From: an uncultured Oscillospiraceae bacterium
Lineage (GTDB): Bacteria; Bacillota; Clostridia; Oscillospirales; Oscillospiraceae
Direction of reading: 5' to 3'
Length of the DNA: 64,000 bases
Assembly: GCA_934561175.1 (NCBI GenBank)
Contig: CAKTFW010000005.1
Location: 1 to 64,000 of the forward strand
How positions within the stretch are numbered: the first letter of the stretch is position 1; every line of letters begins with the position of its first letter. Made by a program: the position numbers and the translations under genes. Shown in pieces: positions 1 to 8,822 of this stretch. The notes under the pieces were generated by a model. That model was not told the origin of the DNA, did no database searches, and saw nothing but the letters and a program-made list of their open reading frames with translations.

Positions 1-66
1 CTCATCTGGTAGAGCGCCACCTTGCCAAGGTGGAGGTAGCGAGTTCGAGCCTCGTCACCCGCTCCA
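1..66 (+). tRNA. tRNA-Gly (GCC), 5' end cut by window
   Basis: The anticodon stem reads CCACCTTGCCAAGGTGG with anticodon GCC at the loop centre. The T arm GAGTTCGAGCCTCG is followed by the acceptor strand CACCCGC, discriminator T and an encoded CCA (64-66). The matching 5' acceptor strand lies before base 1, so only about 66 of roughly 76 bases are present. It is followed by an intrinsic terminator. Confidence 0.95.
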
Positions 67-78
67 AACTGGCAAAAA

Positions 79-104
79 GGAGCGCAGCAAAGCGCTCCTT
101 TTTT
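79..104 (+). terminator. Intrinsic terminator after tRNA-Gly
   Basis: A perfect 7-bp stem, GGAGCGC (79-85) with GCGCTCC (92-98), is followed by six T. It lies between two tRNA genes only 42 bases apart, so tRNA-Cys probably needs read-through or its own promoter. Confidence 0.75.
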
Positions 105-108
105 ACAC

Positions 109-183
109 GGTGCCATAGCCAAGTGGTAAGGCAATGGTCTGCAAAACCATCATTCCCCAGTTCGAATCTGGGTGGCACCTCCA
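109..183 (+). tRNA. tRNA-Cys (GCA)
   Basis: The acceptor strands GGTGCCA (109-115) and TGGCACC (173-179) pair fully, followed by discriminator T and an encoded CCA (181-183). The anticodon loop carries GCA at 141-143, and the T loop TTCGAAT is canonical. All four arms can be folded. Confidence 0.96.
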
Positions 184-221
184 ATTCGGCGCAAGTGTGT
201 ATCACTTGCGCCGAATTTTTT
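184..221 (+). terminator. Intrinsic terminator after tRNA-Cys
   Basis: A long perfect stem, AATTCGGCGCAAGTG with CACTTGCGCCGAATT, has a five-base loop and ends in a T run at 216-220. It closes the tRNA unit. Confidence 0.85.
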
Positions 222-387
222 ATGCAAAAACGCATTGTGTGCGCAATCTGCCGGGGCTGAAAAAGAATAGGACACGGCGCGCTTTGCTGCGCCTGAAAAT
301 GTTTGGAATGCGGAGATTTGCCGAAAAACTCCGGTGGGGACCCGACAGAATCACAAAAAACGCAAGTGACAGAAAACAACTTTTTTC
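222..387. other. Intergenic stretch with no recognised element
   Basis: Between the tRNA-Cys terminator and the surface-protein promoter I see no plausible start codon with a ribosome binding site on either strand and no recognisable RNA. Open frames here lack gene-like features. Confidence 0.4.
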
Positions 388-416
388 TTGCTTTTATGGA
401 AAATTTATGGTATCTT
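388..416 (+). promoter_or_regulatory. Promoter of the riboswitch-controlled surface protein gene
   Basis: TTGCTT (388-393), a 17-base spacer and TATCTT (411-416) form a reasonable sigma-A promoter. Transcription would start about 55 bases before the riboswitch aptamer. Confidence 0.55.
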
Positions 417-474
417 TGCAAGGCATAGAAAGTAATCTATAGCTTTCTGTGTGCATGCGGCGAAAATTACCGTA

Positions 475-590
475 TGCAATGCGAATACTTTAGCAAACCC
501 GCCGAAAGGCGGCGACGCAAAGCCAGATGGGTCTAAGGCAGCTTCTGTGAAGAACATGCTATGACAGCCGGTTGCACCTCCAATGGCATT
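475..590 (+). promoter_or_regulatory. Cyclic-di-GMP-I (GEMM-I) riboswitch aptamer
   Basis: The segment has the conserved GEMM-I core. CAAACC is followed by a short GC stem capped with a GAAA tetraloop (about 494-513), then GACGCAAAGCC (513-523), GGGTCTAAGG (529-538), and a second stem closing with ATGACAGCCGGTTGC. The GAAA tetraloop, the ACGCAAAGCC string and the GCCGG receptor are the diagnostic elements of the class. A terminator follows at 604-638, so this is probably a transcriptional switch. Whether c-di-GMP turns the gene on or off cannot be decided by eye. The outer P1 boundaries are approximate. Confidence 0.9.
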
Positions 591-603
591 CTGTGTCATT
601 GCT

Positions 604-638
604 GCTCCGTCTGATCTTACTGGAACGGGGCTTTTTTT
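604..638 (+). terminator. Riboswitch expression-platform terminator
   Basis: GCTCCGT (604-610) pairs with ACGGGGC (625-631), followed by seven T. It sits between the aptamer and the ribosome binding site of the next gene, as expected for a c-di-GMP-controlled terminator. Confidence 0.8.
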
Positions 639-702
639 GCATAAAGTGGTAGACTCAGCCCGCGGGGCGGGCAGTACATAGAGAATTTAAGGAGGAAACA
701 AC

Positions 703-3700
703 ATGAAGAGGCGACTATTAGCGTTCATTCTGGTGCTTGCGATGGCCTTCACAATGCTGCCGGCTGCAGCATTGGCGGCAGAGGAAGACACCACACTGAA
801 TAACGCGGTGGATAATGGAATTGCACTATTTGGTGCATCCCAATTGGTTGACGGTACGACCAACTATGTGTACGGCGGCTGTATGATCGTGTTCACCCAG
901 AACACGGATAATACCTCGACTTATACGGCGACTGTCCGTGCGCTGACACCCGAAGAGGCATCGCAGTACAAGGTTGACACTAACGATATCGGCAACCTTG
1001 GTGCAAATGCCTCCCCTAATAATCAGTGGGACGGTAATGGTGATTGGCAGCCTGCTGATCGGGGCCCTTTTACACCGGCTCCCTACTGGGAAACATATAA
1101 GGATATCACGACGAAGGTTGTAATTCAAAGTGGTGTCAAGCAGCTGAATGGTGCTGCTTTCACCCGCTTTGATAAGGTGACTTCTCTGGTGTGGGAAGAT
1201 ACGCCTACGGTCACCACCATCGGCAACAATTTCCTGATGAGCAGCAGTATTGACGAACTCACAATTCCCAGTTCTGTAACAAAGATCGGTGGCTATGCCT
1301 TCGGCAAGTACCACGACACCGGCACTGCACCGACTCAGGTCATTCTGGAAAATCCAAATGTAACCTGCAGTACTTCTGCATTTGCGTATCAGGATACCGC
1401 TAATGTCTTAATCGTAGTAGATACAGAGGATGATATTTCCAATCTGTTGGCATATGCCAAGACATCTGGCTACCAAGTCAAGAATCTGAAAGATTATGCC
1501 GAGGATATGACTGGTGAAATCAGCTGGACCTACTCTGCTGGAACGCTTACCCTGAAGGGTAGCGGTGCAATGCAGGACTTCACAACAACAGAAGCTGTCC
1601 CGTGGAAGAACTACATGACCAAGATCACTGAGGTCAGCATTGCAGACGGCATCACTTCCATCGGCGCAAATGCATTCAACGGTGCATCGAAGCTCACCGG
1701 AATTCAGCTTCCGAAGAGCGTTACATCGATCGGCGCATCCGCTTTTGCAAACAGCGGTCTGACTGATAAAGTACGCATTCCGGCTACGGTCACGAGCATT
1801 GGTGCAAATGCGTTCCAGAATGTCAGCGCAACTATTTACATTTATAACGGTATCTGGAACAACGATGGCGAAACCAATTTGATCGATGATACACAGATTG
1901 GTACTGGCAAGGTTGTTCACTTCATCTACGGTGCCAATATCGGCGGCAGCACCTATCCCAGAAGCACCAATGTGATGCTGGGTGTTGATGCGAACGGTAC
2001 AGCCTATGTAGACGCTTACAACAACGGTGTTGTCAGTGGTTTTAACTTTGATGGTGGTTATCATTATATTGAAGTTGCCCCGCCTAATGATGAGAGTAAA
2101 ACCAGCAATAAGAGCGTAGTTTCTCCGCTGTTCTATACGAACACCACTGTTTGGCCGCACAGCGCCGATGTAAATAAGCGGGTAAAGAAAGCTGTTATTG
2201 GCGATAATGTAACCGGTTTGTACAGCGGCTTGTTTGCCTATTGCACCAATCTGACAGAGGTGGAGTTTGCAGGTGATGACCTCACTGTGCTGGGCGGCAA
2301 TGTCTTCATGGGAACGAGCATTGAAAACATCGATCTTCCCGCCACGGTAAACTCTGTCGGCAGTTATGCCTTTGGCCAATATTCCGGCAAGGGCAAAAAT
2401 CCTTCGTTGATCACCCTTCGCTATAACGGAACAATCCGTTTTTCTGACAGAACGGATGAGTCGGATGGAGAATCCTTCTTTAAGACAATCTTCTGTAGTA
2501 CCGAACCGCAGGTTCCGCAGAATATCATACTTTACGCGCACGGAACCACAAACGCAAAGGCGTACGCGGAATCTGTTGGCTATACCTTTGTGGATCTGGA
2601 CGCAGCGGGCGGTCAGATCGGCGATACGGACACTTATTGGACGATCCAGAACGGCGATACCCTGTTCATCTATGGTACTGGTTCGACCGGTGATTTCGCT
2701 GCTGATGCTGAAAAGCCGTGGAAGGATGTAACCGGCATCACTGCAATTAAGGTTGCAGCCAGTGTGGATACCATCGGCTCGTATCTGTTTGCCGGAATGT
2801 CCGATGTAAACAGTGTTACGATCGGCAATGGCGTTACAACGATCAAGGATCATGCTTTCTATGATCTGACCAGCCTGCACCGTGTGGCACTGCCGTCCTC
2901 GGTGGAAACTGTCGGCGAGTATGCGTTTGCACTTTCGACGGCAAGTGAAGACGATTTTGCACTGAGCATTGGCAATGCGAATGCTAATGTTGCTAAAAAT
3001 GCAACGGATAACCGCAATGCAACAACGGATAAGTCGATTGCCAGCGGCAACTGCGGCGTAGGCAGCGGCGGTTCTTACCAGAACAATGTGACCTATACGC
3101 TGGATGAGGACGGCAAGATGACGCTGACCGGCACCGGCGAGATGGGCACTTTCAACCGGGACGGCCAGTATCAGCCTTGGGCTGGATTACGCGACAAAAT
3201 CAAAAAGGTTGTTTACAACGAAGGAATTATCACGACCGGTCAGGGTGCATTTGCGTATTGCAAGGACTTGGAATCTGTCAAGCTGCCGCAGAACAGTCTG
3301 ACCACCCTTAGCAATAATACCTTTATGGATGCAGGTGTTGTTGCATTTGATAATCTCACGATTCCGGCAACGGTAACTTCCATCGGTGATTATGCCTTTG
3401 GTTATTATAATTCCAACACTAACGCAAAAATTACCGGAATTACACTTGGCAACCCTGAAGCTACATTCTTGACACATTCTTTTAACGGCAAGAGCGATAT
3501 TCTTAATAGCACAGTTACCATCTATGTCCACAATCAGGGCAAGAACTGCGCTGTAAAGACAAAGGCTGCGGAATACGGTTACAAGTACATCGATCTGGAT
3601 GTGTATTCCAGCGAAAAGCTTACGGGAAACAACCTGAAGTATGAGCTCTACGAAGGTGTTCTGACCCTGACTGCGATCGACCCGGAGAAGGAAGCCACCA

Positions 3701-6672
3701 TTCCGACCCCGCAGCCGTGGGCCGATAAGGCTGGCACGATCACGAAGATCGTGATCGGTGCCGGTGTTAGAAATATCCCTGATGGTGCGTTCGAGGATTA
3801 CACTGCGCTGACCGAAATTGAACTGCCGCAGACGCTCGTTAGCATCGGTGCAAATGCCTTTGCAACCACCAATGGAAATGACACTGCGCTGACGGTCACG
3901 ATGCCGAAGTCGGTCACCAGTCTGGATGATTCTGCTTTTGCAAATCGCAGCAATGTGAAGATGACTTCCTATGCAAATACAGCAGGCGAAAGATTTACTG
4001 CAGACGGCGTGACCAACAATGTCAAGAAGGAATTCAAAGTCCTGCTGATCGGCAACAGCTATTCGGAGGACGCGTCCGACTGGACGGACAACGGTACCGT
4101 CAGCCACTCTTACGAGGTCTACAAGAGCCTTATGGGCGATAATGTGGAGCTGACGATCGGCCTGATGGCCAGTGGCGGCAAGGTCCTCGCATGGCATGCG
4201 ACCAACGCCTACAACAATACCGCGGCATATACGCTTCGTCTGACCGGTGAGGACGGCAAGTGGACTTCTGTCGGTACGGTTAAAACCATTAAGGACGCAC
4301 TGGCTTATGAGGAGTGGGATGTTGTTTCTCTGCAGCCGTACGGTAAGGAAACAACGGACGGCATTGCTGGCAACAACACCTATAATCCCGAGACTGGTGC
4401 AGATTATAGATTTGATGCCACTAGATTTGGTACGCTGGCGCAGTCCATCCCGTACTTCCTTGATCTGACGGAAAACTATGTTCCCCATGCACAGGTGTAC
4501 TACTACATGCACCTGTCCGAGCACGGCACAGGCAACTACGCAGATGGTTTGAATTCTACAAAGGACACTTATGAAGAGCGTGCCGCAATGGCACAGACGG
4601 TTAAGAACTATACCGGAACCACTTATACCGGCAAGAAACTGACCGATGTCATTCCTGTCGGCACCGCGATCCAGAATGCAAGAACGACATATCTGACCAA
4701 GCTGTCCAACGCGGATGCAAGTGCAACTGTAAACCTCGCAAACGATCCGGTCTTCGGACTGCAGCGTGACGGCGGACACCTGACCTACAATGTTGGCCGT
4801 TATATCGCAGCACTGACTTTTGCGGAAAAAATTATCCCGTCTGTATACCGCAACAATGCTGCAGCAGATTGCGGTATGCGTGATTCGCAGTCTGTCGGCA
4901 AACTGCCTGCTCAGTATGCTGAAATTGCCCGTAAAGCGGTTGCAGCTGCGATCACTACGCCGTATAAGGTGACTCCGATTAACGGTTATGTAGATGACCC
5001 GATTGAAGCAATCAAGGTTACAGCAGAAGGTACCTATGCAGAAAACGATTGGGCTTCCGACGATGCCTTTAAGGCTGCTGTGGAAAAAAAGCTGTCGGCT
5101 GATTATGCTGATGCAAAGGTCGAGTCCGTCAACATTGCGGACGGTAAGGCGACTGTGATGCTGCGGTATGGTTACTCCACCACTACAGCGGAAATTACCT
5201 ATTCTTCCGATGCGGTTATGCAGGCTTGGACGGCTTATATTGACTCCACTGATCTGGGTCATATTACGGTTCCTGGTTCGGATATGGTGTACAGTCAGGT
5301 TCCGGATATCAATGCGGCGATTGTGAAGGGTTACTCGGACATCGATGTAGCGACAACGGCCAGCGCGGCAGCCACTGCTCTGGACAATTCCAAGAGCGCA
5401 TTGCTAGCGGCAGTAAAGGACTATGTGAATTTCCTGGCGGAAAAGGTTTATAATAATGGAGAAGCAATTAAGCTGAACGGCAAGGTCTACATGGTTAGCG
5501 CGAATGACTATACCACAGCGGTTTCTGCAATCGACAGTGCAGCGGAGGTTGCCGATGTACTGGATGCTTACAAAGATATGCTGGCCAATCAGGTTGTAAA
5601 GACCATTGCAGAAGTTACCATTATGCCGAATCCGGCAACGATGCGCGGCGCAGGCTCGGTCAAGCTGACGGTGACGGCACCGGAGGGAACAGAAGTCACC
5701 GTGACTTGCGATGATCCTGAGATCAAAGTGTTGCCGAACCCGGATGACAACAACACCTATACGGTTGCGCTGCCGAATAAGACAAAGACCTATATCTTCA
5801 CGGCTGAGAGTGCCGAGAACGCGGAGTATACTACCGGAAAGGAAGAATGCAAGGTCGAAGTGACGCGCAGAAGCAGTGGTTCTTCCAGCTCCACCAGCTA
5901 TGATGTGTCCGCGCCCAGCACAAGCAACGGCACCGTGACGGTTTCGCCCAAGAATGCCAAGGCTGGCGACACCGTGACCATCACCGTCACGCCGGACAGC
6001 GGCTATGAGATTGACACGGTTACCGTCAAGGATGCCAACGGCAACAAGCTGAAGCTGACCGACAAGGGCAATGGCAAGTATACCTTCACCATGCCGGCAG
6101 GCAAGGTTACCGTTTCTGCCTCGTTCAATGCGGCTTCTGCGGAGCAGACCTTTGAGGATGTTCCGTCCAGCGCCTACTACGCCAAGGCCGTGGCATGGGC
6201 TGTGAAGAACGGGATTACCGATGGCATCGGCAATAATCTGTTTGGCTCCAACGCGCCCTGCACCCGCGGCCAGATCGTCACCTTCCTGTGGCGTGCCGCC
6301 GGTTCTCCGGAACCGAAGAACGCGGGCAGCAGCTTCTCGGATGTTTCCGCAGACAGCTACTATGCAAAGGCAGTGGCCTGGGCCGTTGAGAACGGCATTA
6401 CCGATGGCACCGGCGATGGCAAGTTCAGCCCGGATGCTACCTGCAACCGTGGCCAGAGCGTGACATTCCTCTGCCGCGCGTTGAAGGGCAGCGCCAGCGG
6501 CAAGGTAGCGTTTACGGATGTCCCCGCGAATGCCTTCTATACTGAAGCAGTGGCATGGGCAGTCGCGAGCAATGTGACAAACGGCACATCGGATACGACC
6601 TTCGCGCCGAATGCAGATTGCACCCGTGCGGAGATTGTGACATTCCTGTATCGCGCCTATCAGGGCAAGTAA
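703..6672 (+). CDS. Giant secreted LRR / DUF4886-like / SLH surface protein
   Basis: A 1989-residue exported protein with a signal peptide (residues 1 to about 26, hydrophobic core then ALAA). Residues about 100-1100 contain BspA-type LRR_5 repeats with motifs such as TSIGANAF and IPATVTSIG. Residues about 1108-1400 match a DUF4886/SGNH-type hydrolase: the GNSYSED block carries the candidate serine S1119, and DGGH gives D1356 and H1359. A Ser-rich linker (about 1725) leads to an InlB-B-type bacterial repeat (about 1732-1810) and three SLH domains (about 1815-1989) that normally bind secondary cell-wall polymers. Ribosome binding site AAGGAGG precedes ATG 703. The upstream c-di-GMP riboswitch suggests a role in adhesion or sessile life. 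The hydrolase substrate is unknown. Confidence 0.93.
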   Translation: MKRRLLAFILVLAMAFTMLPAAALAAEEDTTLNNAVDNGIALFGASQLVDGTTNYVYGGCMIVFTQNTDNTSTYTATVRALTPEEASQYKVDTNDIGNLGANASPNNQWDGNGDWQPADRGPFTPAPYWETYKDITTKVVIQSGVKQLNGAAFTRFDKVTSLVWEDTPTVTTIGNNFLMSSSIDELTIPSSVTKIGGYAFGKYHDTGTAPTQVILENPNVTCSTSAFAYQDTANVLIVVDTEDDISNLLAYAKTSGYQVKNLKDYAEDMTGEISWTYSAGTLTLKGSGAMQDFTTTEAVPWKNYMTKITEVSIADGITSIGANAFNGASKLTGIQLPKSVTSIGASAFANSGLTDKVRIPATVTSIGANAFQNVSATIYIYNGIWNNDGETNLIDDTQIGTGKVVHFIYGANIGGSTYPRSTNVMLGVDANGTAYVDAYNNGVVSGFNFDGGYHYIEVAPPNDESKTSNKSVVSPLFYTNTTVWPHSADVNKRVKKAVIGDNVTGLYSGLFAYCTNLTEVEFAGDDLTVLGGNVFMGTSIENIDLPATVNSVGSYAFGQYSGKGKNPSLITLRYNGTIRFSDRTDESDGESFFKTIFCSTEPQVPQNIILYAHGTTNAKAYAESVGYTFVDLDAAGGQIGDTDTYWTIQNGDTLFIYGTGSTGDFAADAEKPWKDVTGITAIKVAASVDTIGSYLFAGMSDVNSVTIGNGVTTIKDHAFYDLTSLHRVALPSSVETVGEYAFALSTASEDDFALSIGNANANVAKNATDNRNATTDKSIASGNCGVGSGGSYQNNVTYTLDEDGKMTLTGTGEMGTFNRDGQYQPWAGLRDKIKKVVYNEGIITTGQGAFAYCKDLESVKLPQNSLTTLSNNTFMDAGVVAFDNLTIPATVTSIGDYAFGYYNSNTNAKITGITLGNPEATFLTHSFNGKSDILNSTVTIYVHNQGKNCAVKTKAAEYGYKYIDLDVYSSEKLTGNNLKYELYEGVLTLTAIDPEKEATIPTPQPWADKAGTITKIVIGAGVRNIPDGAFEDYTALTEIELPQTLVSIGANAFATTNGNDTALTVTMPKSVTSLDDSAFANRSNVKMTSYANTAGERFTADGVTNNVKKEFKVLLIGNSYSEDASDWTDNGTVSHSYEVYKSLMGDNVELTIGLMASGGKVLAWHATNAYNNTAAYTLRLTGEDGKWTSVGTVKTIKDALAYEEWDVVSLQPYGKETTDGIAGNNTYNPETGADYRFDATRFGTLAQSIPYFLDLTENYVPHAQVYYYMHLSEHGTGNYADGLNSTKDTYEERAAMAQTVKNYTGTTYTGKKLTDVIPVGTAIQNARTTYLTKLSNADASATVNLANDPVFGLQRDGGHLTYNVGRYIAALTFAEKIIPSVYRNNAAADCGMRDSQSVGKLPAQYAEIARKAVAAAITTPYKVTPINGYVDDPIEAIKVTAEGTYAENDWASDDAFKAAVEKKLSADYADAKVESVNIADGKATVMLRYGYSTTTAEITYSSDAVMQAWTAYIDSTDLGHITVPGSDMVYSQVPDINAAIVKGYSDIDVATTASAAATALDNSKSALLAAVKDYVNFLAEKVYNNGEAIKLNGKVYMVSANDYTTAVSAIDSAAEVADVLDAYKDMLANQVVKTIAEVTIMPNPATMRGAGSVKLTVTAPEGTEVTVTCDDPEIKVLPNPDDNNTYTVALPNKTKTYIFTAESAENAEYTTGKEECKVEVTRRSSGSSSSTSYDVSAPSTSNGTVTVSPKNAKAGDTVTITVTPDSGYEIDTVTVKDANGNKLKLTDKGNGKYTFTMPAGKVTVSASFNAASAEQTFEDVPSSAYYAKAVAWAVKNGITDGIGNNLFGSNAPCTRGQIVTFLWRAAGSPEPKNAGSSFSDVSADSYYAKAVAWAVENGITDGTGDGKFSPDATCNRGQSVTFLCRALKGSASGKVAFTDVPANAFYTEAVAWAVASNVTNGTSDTTFAPNADCTRAEIVTFLYRAYQGK

Positions 6673-6689
6673 AGACACACAGGATCCAT

Positions 6690-6718
6690 GCAGGTACCCG
6701 GAATCGGGTACCTGCATT
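6690..6718 (+). terminator. Terminator-like hairpin after the surface protein gene
   Basis: GCAGGTACCCG (6690-6700) pairs perfectly with CGGGTACCTGC (6705-6715) around a GAAT loop, followed by a short ATTTCC tail. The T run is weak, so some read-through into the bile salt hydrolase gene is possible. Confidence 0.6.
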
Positions 6719-6810
6719 TCCATAGCTGCGGCGGAATAGCAAAGGCGATTTGGGATATGCTTTTGGAGCAGATTACAGTATGCGGCCAGGATACAGAGGA
6801 GGATACACAG

Positions 6811-7785
6811 ATGTGTACAGCAGCAACCTATCAAACAAAAGACTTCTATTTTGGAAGAACGCTGGACTACGAATTCTCTTACGGAGAGCAAGTGGTCATT
6901 ACGCCGCGCAAGAAACCGCTGGCTTTTCGGCATCTGGCCGCGCTGGAGAATCACTATGCCATGATTGGTATGGCGCATGTAGCGGAAGATTATCCGTTAT
7001 ATTATGATGCGGTGAACGAAAAGGGGCTTTGTATCGCAGGATTGAATTTTGTAGGAAACGCCGTTTATCGTGACTGTGCGCCGGACAAAAAGAATGTGGC
7101 GACTTTTGAGCTGATCCCCTGGATTTTGGGGCAGTGCGATACGGTGGAAGCAGCGAAAAAACAGCTGGAGACGCTGAACCTTGTCAACACGCCGTTCAGC
7201 GAAAAATTTCCACCGGCGCAGCTGCACTGGATCGTGTCGGACCGGGAACAATCTGTGACGGTGGAGTCGGTTGCGGCGGGGCTGAAAATTTATGAGAATC
7301 CGGTGGGGGTACTGACCAATAATCCACCGTTTGACATGCAGCTGTTTCAGCTGAATTCTTATCTGCACTTGTCGCCCAAGCCGCCGGAAAACCGATTTTC
7401 AGATCAGCTGCAGCTGCGCCCCTACAGCCGCGGTATGGGCGCGCTGGGACTGCCGGGGGATTTGTCCTCTCAATCTCGCTTTGTGCGTGCGGCGTTTGTC
7501 AAGATGAATGCGCGTTCCGGAAATTCAGAGCTGGAGAGTGTCAGCCAATTCTTTCATATTTTGGGCGCGGTAGAACAGCAGCGGGGCTGCTGCGAAGTCG
7601 GAAGCGGAAAGTATGAAATTACAATCTACACTTCCTGCTGCAATGCGGATCGGGGAATCTACTATTACACGACCTATGAAAATCACCAGATCACAGCCGT
7701 AAATCTGCACCGGGAAAATCTGGATGACGGGGAATTGGTGTGTTATCCGCTGGTACTTGGCGAGCAGATTCACCAGCAGAATTGA
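6811..7785 (+). CDS. bsh: Bile salt hydrolase (choloylglycine hydrolase)
   Basis: A 324-residue cytoplasmic Ntn hydrolase that would cleave glycine or taurine from conjugated bile acids. The start at ATG 6811 follows AGAGGAGG and puts Cys at position 2, the nucleophile exposed after Met removal. The conserved active-site set is present: C2, R16, D19, N79, N170 and R223, in the contexts FGRTLDYE, AGLNF, VLTNNP and SQSRFVR. Length and motif order fit true bile salt hydrolases rather than penicillin V acylases. The loop before GLPGD reads YSRG (205-208); in lactobacilli an SRG-type loop has been associated with glycine-conjugate preference, so that preference here is an inference. It lies directly downstream of the surface protein gene. 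Confidence 0.93.
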   Translation: MCTAATYQTKDFYFGRTLDYEFSYGEQVVITPRKKPLAFRHLAALENHYAMIGMAHVAEDYPLYYDAVNEKGLCIAGLNFVGNAVYRDCAPDKKNVATFELIPWILGQCDTVEAAKKQLETLNLVNTPFSEKFPPAQLHWIVSDREQSVTVESVAAGLKIYENPVGVLTNNPPFDMQLFQLNSYLHLSPKPPENRFSDQLQLRPYSRGMGALGLPGDLSSQSRFVRAAFVKMNARSGNSELESVSQFFHILGAVEQQRGCCEVGSGKYEITIYTSCCNADRGIYYYTTYENHQITAVNLHRENLDDGELVCYPLVLGEQIHQQN

Positions 7786-7806
7786 TTTGGAAGGAGCATT
7801 GAAAAA

Positions 7807-8442
7807 GTGAAACGAGTTATGGCGATGCTTCTGGCGCTGTCCGTGCTGCTGGCTTTGGCGGGCTGCGGTACAAAAGAAACGGCTGCACCGGAGGACGATC
7901 AATATCCAAGCTGCTTTCTGCCGGAAAGCAAAGAGCGGATGGGGGCGACCGAAGAAGAGATTGTTTCGCTGCACGGCGATGGCGAACGGCTTACGATGAG
8001 CGGAGAGGTTTCTGTGATGCGGTATTATGATAGGACGGATACCTACCGGACAGAGACGACGCCGGTTCAGATTTCTTATAAAGAAGCCTTTGGATTTGAC
8101 AACAGTGATGAACTGGTGGCGCTGATGTATTTTTATGACATCGGAAGCATGACCGGCACGGAAACCCGGCAGCTTGTGGATGATATTGAAGCCATGCTGA
8201 CTGCACAATATGGTACACCTTCTGTGCGGGGAGAGAAGTGGTATGACGGTGCGGATCCGGAGGATTTGGACAGCTTCCGGGATGCCGTGCTGAACGACGG
8301 CTATGACCGGATTGTAATCTGGGAGATGGACGACATGGCAGTTGTATTTGACGCGGCCAGCAGCTATCTCTGTTATACCAACAGTGCGGCGGACATTTCC
8401 GCAGCAAAGATGAACGCAGAAATTTTGAATACGGTTCCGTAA
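7807..8442 (+). CDS. Small lipoprotein of unknown function
   Basis: A 211-residue predicted lipoprotein. The N-terminus has a short positive segment, a hydrophobic core and a lipobox ending LALAGC with Cys20. The mature part is acidic and mixed alpha/beta; I recognise no family. Translation probably starts at GTG 7807, since AGGAG lies about 10 bases upstream and no better ATG precedes the signal sequence. It follows the bile salt hydrolase gene by 21 bases and ends before a strong terminator, so the two are probably co-transcribed. A role linked to bile or the envelope would be speculation. Confidence 0.8.
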   Translation: MKRVMAMLLALSVLLALAGCGTKETAAPEDDQYPSCFLPESKERMGATEEEIVSLHGDGERLTMSGEVSVMRYYDRTDTYRTETTPVQISYKEAFGFDNSDELVALMYFYDIGSMTGTETRQLVDDIEAMLTAQYGTPSVRGEKWYDGADPEDLDSFRDAVLNDGYDRIVIWEMDDMAVVFDAASSYLCYTNSAADISAAKMNAEILNTVP

Positions 8443-8464
8443 CAGAGAGCCGACCAGAATTGCG

Positions 8465-8510
8465 GCAGTAAAAAGGCCCGCGGATAAAAATCCGCGGGCC
8501 TTTTTACTGC
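8465..8510. terminator. Strong bidirectional terminator
   Basis: A perfect 20-bp inverted repeat (GCAGTAAAAAGGCCCGCGGA and its complement) surrounds a six-base loop. It has A runs on the left and T runs on the right, so it can stop transcription of the converging genes on both strands. Confidence 0.9.
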
Positions 8511-8516
8511 TTTTTG

Positions 8517-8822
8517 CTAGGAAGGTGTGTCTGTGAGTTCGTCGATCTCAGACTGCAGCTGCTCGATTTGCAGCTGTAATGCTTCACGCTGCGCGATCCC
8601 GGCAGCGTCTGTACAGTGATCCAGTGCCAGCTGCTGCATTTGCAGGCCGAGAAGTTCAACCTGCAGGGTGGCCAGTGCGGTTTGCTCCGGCGCAGGACCC
8701 TGGGGGAATTCCGGCAGAACGCTGTCCAATGCAAGCTCGCCTTCGGCGGAGAGAAAGCCAATGCTGAGCAATTCCGGGGCATCCTCTTCAGAATCGGGTT
8801 GGAAAAAGTTCAGATCAATCAT
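8517..8822 (-). CDS. Small helical protein, unknown function
   Basis: A 101-residue acidic protein. Its second half is rich in Leu, Gln and Glu with heptad-like spacing (about residues 50-97) and should form a coiled coil. No family is recognised. Its start overlaps the stop of the upstream acetyltransferase gene by 4 bases (ATGA arrangement), which indicates translational coupling and supports it being a real gene. It ends just before the bidirectional terminator. It could be a partner of the acetyltransferase, but nothing in the sequence proves that. Confidence 0.65.
   Translation of the reverse strand: MIDLNFFQPDSEEDAPELLSIGFLSAEGELALDSVLPEFPQGPAPEQTALATLQVELLGLQMQQLALDHCTDAAGIAQREALQLQIEQLQSEIDELTDTPS

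Noticed and set aside
1408..5262. Long open frames on the minus strand inside the giant surface protein gene (up to 691 codons)
   Set aside because: They are antisense to a well-supported gene, have Ile/Arg/Cys-rich composition typical of reverse frames of GC-skewed codons, and lack ribosome binding sites and recognisable domains.
6688..6810. Upstream in-frame start for the bile salt hydrolase
   Set aside because: It would place the nucleophile Cys internally. The ATG at 6811 has a strong ribosome binding site and leaves Cys at position 2, which the enzyme needs. The upstream ATG also lies in the terminator hairpin region.
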